Of a stretch of 64,000 nucleotides of DNA, positions 47,189 to 59,206 are shown piece after piece. The notes below the pieces were generated by a model. It did no database searches. It was given only the letters and a program-made list of their open reading frames with translations, and was not told the DNA's origin. Source of the stretch: Plazaster borealis (taxonomy: Eukaryota; Echinodermata; Asteroidea; Forcipulatida; Labidiasteridae); contig CM037463.1 in the NCBI GenBank assembly GCA_021014325.1, positions 8,005,001 through 8,069,000 on the forward strand, read 5' to 3'. Numbering within the stretch: the first letter of the stretch is position 1; every line of letters starts with the position of its first letter. Both the position numbers and the translations under genes were made by a program.

Positions 47189-50100
47189 GTTCCACATGAT
47201 ACAGAGAAGACTACTGAAGACATTTTATGTGTGCCGACTAGGTAAATAAGCCATAGTTTGAGAAATATGGAGAATTTTGTGTGAGTTTGAAGTTTGGGTC
47301 CAAAACCAACAAAATTCACCATGCCGCCATGGTCAAATTTTCAGAATTTGGGTCAACATTTTTTTTTTTGATTTTATAGTTCCACATGATACAGAGCGGA
47401 CTACTGAAGACATTTTATGTGTGCGTACTAGGTAAATAAGCCATAGTTTGAGAAATATGGAAAATTTTGTGTGAGTTTGAAGTTTGGGTCCAAAATCAAC
47501 AAAAATTCACCATGCCGGCATGGTCAAATTTTCAGAATTTTGGTCAACATTTTTTTTTTGATTTTATAGTTCCAAATGATACAGAGCGGACTACTGAAGA
47601 CATTTTATGTGTGTGGTGTGGGTAAATAAGCCATAGTTTGAGAAATATGGAGAATTTTGTGTGAGTTTGAAGTTTGGGTCCAAAATCAACAAAATTCACC
47701 ATGCCGGCATGGTCCAATTTTCAGAATTTTTGTCAACATTTTTTTATTTATTTTATAGTTCCAAATGATACAGAGTGGACTACTGAAGACAATTTATGTG
47801 TGCGAACCGGGTAAGTAAGTCATAATTTGAGAAATATGGGGAATTTAGTGTGAGTTTGAGTTTGGGTCCAAAATCAACAAAATTCACCATGCCGGCATGG
47901 TCAAATTTTCAGAATTTTGGTCACCACTTTTTTATTTTATAGTTCCAAATGATACAGATTTTTTTTTTTTATAGTTCCAAATGATACAGAGCGGACTACT
48001 GAAGACAATTTATGTGTGCGAACTGGGTAAGTAAGTCATTATTTCAGAAATACGGGGAATTTTGTGTGAGTTTGAAGTTTGGGTCCAAAATCAACAAAAT
48101 TCACCATGTCGGCATGGTCAAATTTTCAGAATTTTTGTCATTTTTTATTTTTATTTTATAGTTCCACATGATACAGAGCGGACTACTCAAGACATTTTAT
48201 GTGTGCGGACTAGGTAAATAAGCCATAGTTTGAGAAATATGGAGAATTTTGTGTGAGTTTGAAGTTTGGGTCCAAAACCAACAAAATTCACCATGCCGGC
48301 ATGGTCAAATTTTCAGAATTTGGGTCAACATTTTTTTAAATTTTTTATAGTTCCAAATGATAGAGAGCAGACTACTCAAGACATTTTATGTGTGCGGACT
48401 GTGTAAATAAGCCATAGTTTGAGAAATATGGAGAATTTTGTGTGAGTTTGAAGTTTGGGTCCAAAATCAACAAAATTCACCATGCCGGCATGGTCAAATT
48501 TTCAGAATTTGGGTCAACATTTTCTTTTTGATTTTATAGTTCCAAATGATACAGAGCGGACTATTGAAGACATTTTATGTGTGTGGACTAGGTAAATAAG
48601 CCATAGTTTGAGAAATATGGACAATTTTGTGTGAGTTTGAAGTTTGGGTCCAAAACCAACAAAATTCACCATGCCACCATGGTCAAATTTTCAGAATTTG
48701 GGTCAACATTTTAAAAAAATTTTTATAGTTCCAAATGATACAGAGCGGACTACTCAAGACATTTTATGTGTGCGGACTAGGTAAATAAGCCATAGTTTGA
48801 GAAATATGGAGAATTTTGTGTGAGTTTGAAGTTTGGGTCCAAAATCAACAAAAATTCACCATGCCGGCATGGTCAAATTTTCAGAATTTTGGTCAACATT
48901 TTTTTTTGGATTTTATAGTTCCAAATGATACAGAGCAGACTACTGAAGACATTTTATGTGTGTGGTCTGGGTAAATAAGCCATAGTTTGAGAAATATGGA
49001 GAATTTTGTGTGAGTTTGAAGTCTGGGTCCAAAATCAACAAAATTCACCATGCCGGCATGGTCAAATTTTCAGAATTTTGGTCAACATTTTTTTTTTGAT
49101 TTTATAGTTCCAAATGATACAGAGTGGACTACTGAAGACAATTTATGTGTGCGAACTGGGTAAGTAAGTCATAATTTGAGAAATATGAAAATTTTGTGTG
49201 AGTTTGAAGTTTGGGTCCAAAACCAACAAAATTCACCATGCCGGCATGGTCAAATTTTCACAATTTTTGTCAACATTTTTATTTTTGATTTTATAGTTCC
49301 ACATGATACAGAGCAGACTACTGAAGACATTTTATGTGTGCGGACTAGGTAAATAAGCCATAGTTTGAGAAATATGGAGAATTTTGTGTGAGTTTGAAGT
49401 TTGGGTCCAAAACCAACAAAATTCACCATGCCGCCATGGTCAAATTTTCAGAATTTGGGTCAATATTTTTAAATTTTTTTTATAGTTCCACATGATACAG
49501 AGCGGACTACTGAAGACATTTTATGTGTGCGTACTAGGTAAATAAGCCATAGTTTGAGAAATATGGAAAATTTTGTGTGAGTTTGAAGTTTGGGTCCAAA
49601 ATCAACAAAAATTCACCATGCCGGCATGGTCCAATTTTCAGAATTTGGGTCAACATTTTTTTTTGGATTTTATAGTTCCAAATGATACAGAGCGGACTAC
49701 TGAAGACATTTTATGTGTGTGGTCTGGGTAAATAAGCCATAGTTTGAGAAATATGGAGAATTTTGTGTGAGTTTGAAGTTTGGGTCCAAAATCAACAAAA
49801 TTCACCATGCCGGCATGGTCAAATTTTCAGAATTTGGGTCAACATTTTTAAAAATTTTTTAAAGTTCCAAATGATACAGAGCGGACTACTGAAGACATTT
49901 TATGTGTGCGGACGAGGTAAATAAGCCATAGTTTGAGAAATATGGAGAATTTTGTGTGAGTTTGAAGTTTGGGTCCAAAATCAACAAAATTCACCATGCC
50001 GGCATGGTCCAATTTTCAGAATTTGGGTCAACATTTTTTTAAATTTTTTATAGTTCCAAATGATAGAGAGCGGACTAATCAAGACATTTTATGTGTGCGG

Positions 50101-52120
50101 ACTGTGTAAATAAGCCATAGTTTGAGAAATATGGAGAATTTTGTGTGAGTTTGAAGTTTGGGTCCAAAATCAACAAAATTCACCATGCCGGCATGGTCAA
50201 ATTTTCAGAATTTGGGTCAACATTTTCTTTTTGATTTTATAGTTCCAAATGATACAGAGCGGACTACTGAAGACATTTTATGTGTGTGGACTAGGTAAAT
50301 AAGCCATAGTTTGAGAAATATGGACAATTTTGTGTGAGTTTGAAGTTTGGGTCCAAAACCAACAAAATTCACCATGCCGGCATGGTCAAATTTTCAGAAT
50401 TTGGGTCAACATTTTTTTTTGATTTTATAGTTCCAAATGATACAGAATGGACAGCTCAAGACATTTTATGTGTGCGGACTTGGTAAACAAGCCATAGTTT
50501 GAGAAATATGGACAATTTTGTGTGAGTTTGAAGTTTGGGTCCAAAACCAACAAAATTCACCATGCCGGCATGGTCAAATTTTCAGAATTTTGGTCAACAT
50601 TTTTTTATTTTTTTTTATAGTTCCACATGATACAGAGCAGACTACTGAAGACATTTTATGTGTGCGGACTGGGTAAATAAGCCATAGTTTGAGAAATATG
50701 GAGAATTTTGTGTGAGTTTGAAGTTTGGGTCCAAAATCAACATAATTCACCATGCCGGCATGGTCAAATTTTCAGAATTTTGGTCAACATTTTCTTTTTG
50801 ATTTTATAGTTCCAAATGATACAGAGCGGACTACTGAAGACATTTTATGTGTGTGAACTAGGTAAATAAGCCATAGTTTGAGAAATATGGAGAATTTTGT
50901 GTGAGTTTGAAGTTTGGGTCCAAAATCAACATAATTCACCATGCCGGCATGGTCAAATTTTTAGAATTTGGGTCAACATTTTCTTTTTGATTTTATAGTT
51001 CCAAATGATACAGAGTGGACTACTCAAGACATTTTATGTGTGCGGACTAGGTAAATAAGCCATAGTTTGAGAAATATGGAAAATTTTGTGTGAGTTTGAA
51101 GTTTGGGTCCAAAACCAACAAAATTCACCATGCCGGCATGGTCCAATTTTCAGAATTTTTGTCAACATTTTTTTTTTTGATTTTATAGTTCCACATGATA
51201 CAGAGCAGACTACTGAAGACATTTTATGTGTGCGGACTAGGTAAATAAGCCATAGTTTGAGAAATATGGAGAATTTTGTGTGAGTTTGAAGTTTGGGTCC
51301 AAAACCAACAAAATTCACCATGCCGCCATGGTCAAATTTTCAGAATTTGGGTCAACATTTTTTTTTTTGATTTTATAGTTCCACATGATACAGAGCGGAC
51401 TACTGAAGACATTTTATGTGTGCGTACTAGGTAAATAAGCCATAGTTTGAGAAATATGGAAAATTTTGTGTGAGTTTGAAGTTTGGGTCCAAAATCAACA
51501 AAAATTCACCATGCCGGCATGGTCAAATTTTCAGAATTTTGGTCAACATTTTTTTTTTGATTTTATAGTTCCACATGATACAGAGCGGACTACTGAAGAC
51601 ATTTTATGTGTGTGGTCTGGGTAAATAAGCCATAGTTTGAGAAATATGGAGAATTTTGTGTGAGTTTGAAGTCTGGGTCCAAAATCAACAAAATTCACCA
51701 TGCCGGCATGGTCAAATTTTCAGAATTTTGGTCAACATTTTTTTTTTTGATTTTATAGTTCCAAATGATACAGAGTGTAATACTGAAGACAATTTATGTG
51801 TGCGAACTGGGTAAGTAAGTCATAATTTGAGAAATATGGAGAATTTTGTGTGAGTTTGAAGTTTGGGTCCAAAATCAACAAAATTCACCATGCCGGCATG
51901 GTCAAATTTTCAGAATTTGGGTCAACATTTTTTATTTTATTTTATAGTTCCAAATGATACAGAGCGGACTACTGAAGACATTTTATGTGTGCGTACTAGG
52001 TAAATAAGCCATAGTTTGAGAAATATGGAGAATTTTGTGTGAGTTTGAAGTTTGGGTCCAAAATCAACAAAATTCACCATGCCGGCATGGTCAAATTTTC
52101 AGAATTTTGGTCAACATTTT
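47189..52120 (+). repeat. Satellite array block 6, last block before the strand switch
   Basis: About 26 monomers in forward orientation. GTGTGGTCTGGGTAAAT-type variants at about 48,963, 49,722 and 51,613, with one GTGTGGTGTGGG form near 47,611, indicate a mixed higher-order arrangement. Many monomers have AACAAAAATTC with an extra A. The block ends at TCAACATTTT (52,120), after which regular structure is lost. No gene is seen. Confidence 0.95.
47929..47993 (+). repeat. Linker and TTCC segment duplicated within one monomer
   Basis: TTTATAGTTCCAAATGATACAGA occurs twice within about 35 bp, separated by a T run. The first copy lacks the rest of the monomer. A private rearrangement at a poly-T linker. 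Confidence 0.8.
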
Positions 52121-53954
52121 ATGCGAACCGGGCAAGTTACACAAGTCAGTACCTGAGAATACGGATCATTCTGCACCTGCTTTGGTTGATTTTGCCTGGG
52201 TCTCAAAATCAACAGCTGAAACTATTCCGTACGGTACTGATCGAAAGTCTCAGGTTTGTAGTCCGCTGGGGTCAACATTTTTTGGAACTCTTAAAGTCAA
52301 GGTCGACACCAGTCTGAGCTGAACAATATAAGAGGTATTTATGTCGTTTCAGGCTTCAAACTCACGCAAGTCTCCATATTTCTAGCATGGATGACAATTA
52401 CAGTCACACACGAGTTCTTTGATGTTGTTATCAAATCCAACAAAATTCAACTTTTATGCCGAGCATGGTCAATTTTGTTCAGACTTGGTCAGAACTCGAT
52501 TCTTTTCCAGAAATTTTATATTACCCCAAAACCTCTACGATGGAACAGAATTCTGAGTTCATCTACTGACACATTGTGAGAATTGACTGTCAAGTTACAA
52601 ATTTTGAGAAATATGGAGAATTTTTGTGTGAGCGCCTAAGTCTGAGCTTGGTCTGTAACACAAAAATTCACTCATGCCGGCATTGCTTTACAAAGTCACT
52701 CAGACTTACTAAGGTCAACATATTTTTGATTTTATTTATGTTCAATTATATGAGAAGTGACTACTGAAGACATTTTATCAGTGGGGCAGTACTAATAAGG
52801 TTTGAGATATATGGACATGGAGAAAGCTTCAGAGTTTGTTTGAAGTTTTTGGGTTCAAAATCAACAGGTTCACATGATGAACAGGCAGTCTCAGAATTTG
52901 TCAGACTTGTGTCACATTTTTTACTTTGATTTATAGTACCCGCCATATCATTGGACTGGGGCCAAGAAAGTTGATCGACATGCCGGCACATTTATGTGAC
53001 TTGGTTTTCAAAATCAGGCTTCAACTCATAATTCTTTGCCTGTAGATGCTATTTTCTGTGAGTTTGGAAAACTATGGCTTTAACTGGGAAATCTGAAAAT
53101 TAACACTGTAGTATGGTTCAATTTTTTCTGCAGAATTTGAAAATGAAACCCTCCATGGTGACATCTTTTTTTGATTTTATAGTTTTCAAATGATTTAGCT
53201 GACTTACCTCAGTTTTATGAACTAAGCAATTGTTCTCTGTGTGAGTAGCCTGAGAAATCATCGGAAGGCCTTTTAAATAAAAGTTTCAAAAGGTTTTGGG
53301 TCCAAAATCCATCAAAGATTACCATGCCGGCATGGTGGTTTTCAGAATTTTGGCTTCAAGCTCACACAAATTAATTCTCCTGATTTTATAGTCTTCCACT
53401 ATGACAATGAGTAGCGACACTATTTGAAACACTTTGAGAATTTCCCCAGTGCTCTGGAACATGTCAAGGAACACTATAGCCTGAGAAATCATTGACAAAA
53501 TGGAAAGAATTTGACCATTGTGTTGATTTTGGATCCAAAATCAACAACATCTCACCACGCGTCCTCATGTTCTCAAATTGCAGTTTCAGATCACACATTT
53601 GATTCTTTTCTGATCTGATTTCAGAAAGGACTTCTCAAAAATGTTTACCAATGTGCTGACGCAGTTAAACGCCATAACAGCCTGTTCAGACGAACAGTAA
53701 GAATCCACAAGACCTAAGTATTTGGAACGTCTGGTAAAATCAAAAAAATTCAGGTGATGATCCAAATTCAGGTTTACTAGAATGGATCATGCCGGCTTGC
53801 TACCCTTTTAAAGTTGATTTTGGACCCAAACCTTCAAATACACTTAAGCATATAATCAAATCTATGTCCATTGATTTAACGATCCGGAAGATGTCCAAAC
53901 AGTACTTATTAACATGGAGAATTTGCGTGACCAGCAAACTGGCGGCAGCTCCAC
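52121..53954. other. Degenerate junction region at the strand switch, both orientations mixed
   Basis: No regular monomer is present for 1.83 kb, yet short scraps of the satellite can be read on both strands. Forward scraps include GAGAAATATGGAGAATTTT (about 52,602), GACTACTGAAGACATTTTAT (about 52,759) and TTTTGATTTTATAG (about 53,168). Reverse scraps include CTTCAAACTCACGC with CTCCATATTTC (about 52,354-52,383) and TTGATTTTGGACCCAAAC (about 53,814). At 53,321-53,380 forward and reverse scraps meet around an intact dyad. Short open frames of 60-95 codons here have no recognisable product and read across satellite scraps. Either an ancient decayed junction or a low-quality consensus. Confidence 0.8.
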
Positions 53955-56900
53955 TTCAGTAGTCCACTCTGTATCATTTGGAACTATAAAATAAAATAAA
54001 AAATGTTGACAAAATTCTGAAAATTGGACCATGCCTGCATGGTGAATTTTGTTGATTTTGGACCCAAACTTCAAAGTCACACAAAATTCTCCATATTTCT
54101 CAAACTATGGCTTATTTACCTAGTCCGCACACATAAAATGTCTTGAGTAGTCCGCTCTGTATCATTTGGAACTATAAAATCAAAAGAAAATGTTGACCAA
54201 AATTCTGAAAATTTGACCATGCCGGCATGGTGAATTATGTTGATTTTGGACCCAAACTTCAAACTCACACAAAATTCTCCATATTTCTCAAACTATGGCT
54301 TATTTACCCAGTCCGCACACATAAAATGTCTTCAGTAGTCTGCTCTGTATCATGTGGAACTATAAAAAAAAAAAAAAATGTTGACCAAAATTCTGAAAAT
54401 TTGACCATGCCGGCATGGTGAATTTTGTTGGTTTTGGACCCAAACTTCAAACTCACACAAAATTCTCCATATTTCTCAAACTATGGCTTATTTACCAAGT
54501 CCACACACATAAAATGTCTTGAGCTGTCCATTCTGTATCATTTGGAACTATAAAATCAAAAAAAAATGTTGACCCACATTCTGAAAATTTGACCATGCCC
54601 GCATGGTGAATTTTGTTGATTTTGGACCCAAACTTCAAACTCACACAAAATTCTCCATATTTCTCAAACTATGGCTTATTTACACAGTCCGCACACATAA
54701 AATGTCTTCAGTAGTCCGCTCTAAATCATGTGGAACTAAAAAATCAAAAAAAAAAATGTTGACAAAAATTCTGAAAATTTGACCATGCCGGCATGGTGAA
54801 TTTTGTTGATTTTGGACCCAAACTTCAAACTCACACAAAATTCTCCATATTTCTCAAACTATGGCTTATTTACATAGTCCGCACACATAAAATGTCTTGA
54901 GTAGTCCGCTCTGTATCATTTGGAACTATAAACAAATTTTAAAAATGTTGACCCAAATTCTGAAAATTTGACCATGCCGGCATGGTGAATTTTGTTGATT
55001 TTGGACCCAAACTTCAAACTCACACAAAATTCCCCATATTTCTCAAATTATGACTTACTTACCCAGTTCGCACACATAAATTGTCTTCAGTAGTCCACTC
55101 TGTATCATTTGGAACTATAAAATCAAAAAAAAAATGTTGACCAAAATTCTGAAAATTTGACCCTGCCGGCATGGTGAATTTTGTTGATTTTGGACCCAGA
55201 CTTCAAACTCACACAAAATTCTCCATATTTCTCAAACTATGGCTTATTTACCAGACCACACACATAAAATGTCTTCAGTAGTCCGCTCTGTATCATTTGG
55301 AACTATAAAATCAAAAAAATGTTGACCAAAATTCTGAAAATTTGACCATGCCGGCATGGTGAATTTTGTTGATTTTGGACCCAAACTTCAAACTCACACA
55401 AAATTTTCCATATTTCTCAAACTATGGCTTATTTACCTAGTACGCACACATAAAATGTCTTCAGTAGTCCGCTCTGTATCATGTGGAACTATAAAAAATT
55501 TAAAAAAATGTTGACCCAAATTCTGAAAATTTGACCATGGCGGCATGGTGAATTTTGTTGGTTTTGGACCCAAACTTCAAACTCACACAAAATTCCTTGT
55601 ATTTCTGAAATAATGACTTACTTACCCAGTTCGCACACATAAATTGTCTTCAGTAGTCTGCTCTGTATCATTTGGAACTATAAAATAAAAAAAAACAAGT
55701 GTTGACCAAAGTTCTGAAAATTTGACCATGCCGGCATGGTGAATTTTGTTGATTTTGGACCCAAACTTCAAACTCACACTAAATTCTCCATATTTCTCAA
55801 ACTATGGCTTATTTACCTAGTCCGCACACATAAAATGTCTTGAGTAGTCCGCTCTGTATCATTTGAAACTATAAAAAAAAAAAAAAAATGTTGACCAAAA
55901 TTCTGAAAATTTGACCATGCCGGCATGGTGAATTATGTTGGTTTTGGTCCCAAACTTCAAACTCACACAAAATTTTCCATATTTCTCAAACTATGGCTTA
56001 TTTACCTAGTACGCACACATAAAATGTCTTGAGTAGTCCGCTCTGTATCATGTGGAACTATAAAAAATTTAAAAAAATGTTGACCCAAATTCTGAAAATT
56101 TGACTATGGCGGCATGGTGAATTTTGTTGATTTTGGACCCAAACTTCAAACTCACACAAAATTCTCCATATTTCTCAAACTATGGCTTATTTACCTAGTC
56201 CGCACACATAAAATGTCTTCAGTGGTCTGCTCTGTATCATGTGGAACTATAAAATCAAAAACAAAAATGTTGACAAAATTTCTGAAAATTTGACCATGCC
56301 GGCATGGTGAATTTTGTTGGTTTTGGACCCAAACTTCAAACTCACTCAAAATTCTCCATATTTCTCAAACTATGGCTTATTTACCTAGTCCGCACACATA
56401 AAATGTCTTCAGTAGTCTGCTCTGTATCATGTGGAACTATAAAATCAAAAAAAAAATGTTGACAAAAATTGTGAAAATTTGACCATGCCGGTATGGTGAA
56501 TTTTGTTGGTTTTGGACCCAAACTTCAAACTCACACAAAATTCTCCATATTTCTCAAACTATGGCTTATTTACCTAGACCGCACACATAAAATGTCTTGA
56601 GTAGTCCACTCTGTATCATTTGGAACTATAAAAAATTAAAAAAAATGTTGACCAAAATTCTGAAAATTTGACCATGCCGGCATGGTGAATTTTGTTAGTT
56701 TTGGACCCAAACTTCAAACTCACACAAAATTGTCCATATTTCTCAAACTATGGCTTATTTACCTAGTTTACACACATAAAATGTCTTCAGTAGTCCGCTC
56801 TGTATCATTTGGAACTAAAAATCAAAAGAAAATGTTGACCCAAATTCTGAAAATTTGACCATGCTGGCATGGTGAATTATGTTGATTTTGGACCCAAACT

Positions 56901-57571
56901 TCAAACTCACACAAAATTCTCCATATTTCTCAAACTATGGCTTATTTACCTAGTCCGCACACATAAAATGTCTTCAGTAGTCTGCTCTGTATCATGTGGA
57001 ACTATAAAATCAAAAAAAAAAATGTTGACAAAAATTCTGAAAATTTGACCATGCCGTCATGGTGAATTTTGTTGGTTTTGCACCCAAACTTCAAACTCAC
57101 ACAAAATTCTCCATATTTCTCAAACTATGGCTTATTTACCAAGTCCGCACACATAAAATATCTTGAGTAGTGCACTCTGTATCATTTGGAACTATAAAAA
57201 AAAAAAAAAAATGTTGACCCAAATTCTGAAAATTTGACCATGCCGGCATGGTGAATTTTGTTGGTTTTGGACCCAAACTTCAAACTCACACAAAATTGTC
57301 CATATTTCTCAAACTATGGCTTATTTACCTAGTACGCACACATAAAATGTCTTCAGTAGTCCGCTCTGTATCATGTGGAACTATAAAATAAAATAAAAAA
57401 ATGTTGACCAAAATTCTGAAAATTTGACCATGCCGGCATGGTGAATTATGTTGATTTTGGACCCAAACTTCAAACTCACACAAAATTCTCCATATTTCTC
57501 AAACTATGGCTTATTTACCTAGTCGGCACACATAAAATGTCTTCAGTAGTCTGCTCTGTATCATGTGGAAC
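53955..57571 (-). repeat. Satellite array block 7 (inverted orientation), inner part of arm A'
   Basis: About 19 monomers reading in reverse: ACTATAAAATC, T-rich linker as A-runs, dyad, GTTGATTTTGGACCCAAAC, CTCCATATTTCTC, GGCTTATTTAC. Variant order mirrors 30.1-34.5 kb. Going inward from the LINE, the mirrored marks run to about 34,500 (GCCTGCATGG and GGAACTATAAAATAAAATAAAAAATG at about 53,980-54,050). Four monomers present at 33.1-33.85 kb are missing at about 54,690. The last 12 bases are the LINE target-site duplication. Confidence 0.95.
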
Positions 57572-59206
57572 AGACATGTGGTGTACCGGGAAGAAAAATT
57601 CACGATAACCTTACCCTTTTGCGTGATAGCATTGATTACATTAATTGGAACAATAAGGAAGCAGCAATCTTAAGTATCGACCAGGAGAAGGCTTTCGATA
57701 GAATTAATTGAGAATTATATGTTTAGCATGCTTGAAAAAATGGGAATTACCCCCAAATTCATTCAATGGATCAAGCTTTTGTATAGCAATCCTGTGAGCT
57801 GTGTCATTGTAAATAACTTCATTGGCAGACCTTTCCGAATAAGTAGAGGAATCAGACAAGGGTGTCCCCTGTCTCCATTGTTATATGCAGTCTGTGCAGA
57901 AGGTTTAGGAACTCTGATTAGAATCAATAATGGGTTGCATGGTATTCAGTCTCCAGGTGGAACTGAATGTGTTAAAATTATCCAGCATGCCGATGATGCA
58001 ACAGTTTTTATTTCTAAAGAAAGTGATTTTCAGGTCATTACGGATGTTTTGTGTAAATATTGTAAAGGTAGCGGATCTAAGGTGAACACAAGTAAAACCA
58101 CGGGTCTATGGCTTGGCAAATGGAAGAACAGAATGGACAAGCCATGTGGCTTCAACTGGAACAATGATAAAATGAAAATTTTGGGTATCCTTTTTGGAAA
58201 CAATGTCACACCGGCTGACAACTGGGAACCCGGAATAAGCAAACTTAAGTGCAAGTTAAATATGTTTAGACAGTGGGACCTGACTCTGGCGGGCAAGGCC
58301 ATTATTGTTAACGTCACGGTCGGAAGCAGACTGAACTATGTGGGTAGCGTTCTCTCTTGCCCGGATGAGTTTGTAAAGAAAATCGAAAACATTATTTTTA
58401 GTTTTTACTGGTCAGGTAAACCCGACAAAATCAAGCGCGCCACTATCACCGGACCTGGATACATGGGAGGAACGGGTCTTTGGACGTCGGGGTCAGGTTA
58501 CGCTGTCTAAAACTGATGTGGTTGAGTAATTATATCAAAAGTAATGGTAAATGGAAATCATTCTTTAACTATTGGATCGAGAAAACTGGTGAAAGCCATA
58601 GTCTGGGATGGCATGTATTTGGAAAAACCAAGAAAAGTCATTGCAGACCACTCCCTTTTATATGGACCTTTTTACAGCCTACGAACAATCAGGAGTGTTT
58701 TCAGACCAGAATTCTCCTCAGTTTTGGAAGTAATGAACGTCCCTCTCTGGAATAATTCAGTGGTTACGGGTAATAAGGATAAAGATTTAGCGAGTCCTGT
58801 TCTAATAAAGAACAACATCATCAAATTGCATCATGTAGTTAAAAACAGCAGACTTATTACCTTTAAGGAATTGGCTAGGAGGTGCAAAATAAATTGTATC
58901 AATGCCGGACGCATAGTTAAGCGTCTTGAACAAAACATCAATCCAGTCCTCCTCAAAGAAAACGTTGTGGGCCCAATAACCATCCAAGCAGGTGGCTGAA
59001 ATTCCAAATTGACCCCCGGGATGAGGTTTGCTACCCTTTTCTAAAGTTACCACGAAATTAATGTACAAGTCACTTAACCTCATATGTACTTAATGTATTG
59101 ATATATCAGTATGTGCATTATTGTTTTTCATAGAAGATGAGTGTACTTGTAATTAAATGGAGTTGAATAAACGGAGTCTAAGAGCTCCACTCAAAAGAAA
59201 AAAAAA
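57572..59206 (+). mobile_element. LINE fragment copy 6 (inverted partner of copy 3)
   Basis: A 1635-bp insertion between ATCATGTGGAAC at 57,560-57,571 and at 59,207-59,218, the complement of the duplication in the left array. AATAAA is at 59,166-59,171. Private residues GITPKF, GRPFRISRG and GKAIIVNV and the flank GTCGGCAC are shared with copy 3. It is therefore a duplicate of that locus and not a separate insertion. Confidence 0.93.
57574..59093 (+). pseudogene. Reverse-transcriptase remnant of LINE copy 6
   Basis: A short frame from 57,574 reads CGVPGRKIHDNL through the motif A core DQEKAFD (57,679-57,699) and stops at TGA 57,709-57,711. The main frame 57,719-58,510 holds motif B and HADDA and ends when one T is missing from the run near 58,480 (GGTGLWT for GGTGLLD). 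The remaining coding sequence changes frame again in homopolymers near 58,633 and 58,692, then continues (58,700-58,999) as SVFRPEF through VLLKE. A last missing A near 58,960 hides the natural stop at 59,091-59,093. At about 58,919 it has AAGCGT for AAACGT, a synonymous change shared only with copy 7. Confidence 0.83.

Larger units (their letters stand above)
43000..47460. repeat. Left arm B of the large inverted duplication
   Basis: This stretch is matched in reverse complement at 59,680-64,000. Shared rare variants include GAGAAATTTGGGAATTTTG (about 45,050) with its complement at about 62,115, CAACACAATTCATCATGCC (about 43,832) with its complement at about 63,195, ACCAACTAAATTC (about 43,075) with its complement at about 63,770, and the GAGAAGAC / GCCGCCATGG flank of LINE copy 5 with that of copy 7. 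At least one monomer near 43.38 kb is absent from the right arm. Confidence 0.8.

Noticed and set aside
51034..51321. Recurrent minus-strand open frames of 60-95 codons starting MVNFVDFGPKLQTH across monomers
   Set aside because: They are the monomer read in one frame, starting at the ATG inside the dyad. Frames close wherever the poly-A/T linker length changes. No family is recognised, and the same frame appears wherever the satellite does. Not treated as genes.
1..52120. CRISPR-like regular repeats
   Set aside because: The repeated unit is a full 188-bp monomer with no unique spacers between short repeats. This is satellite DNA.
52035..52991. Several short open frames in the degenerate region
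   Set aside because: They span recognisable scraps of satellite in either orientation, have no start context or domain, and the sequence itself may be unreliable.
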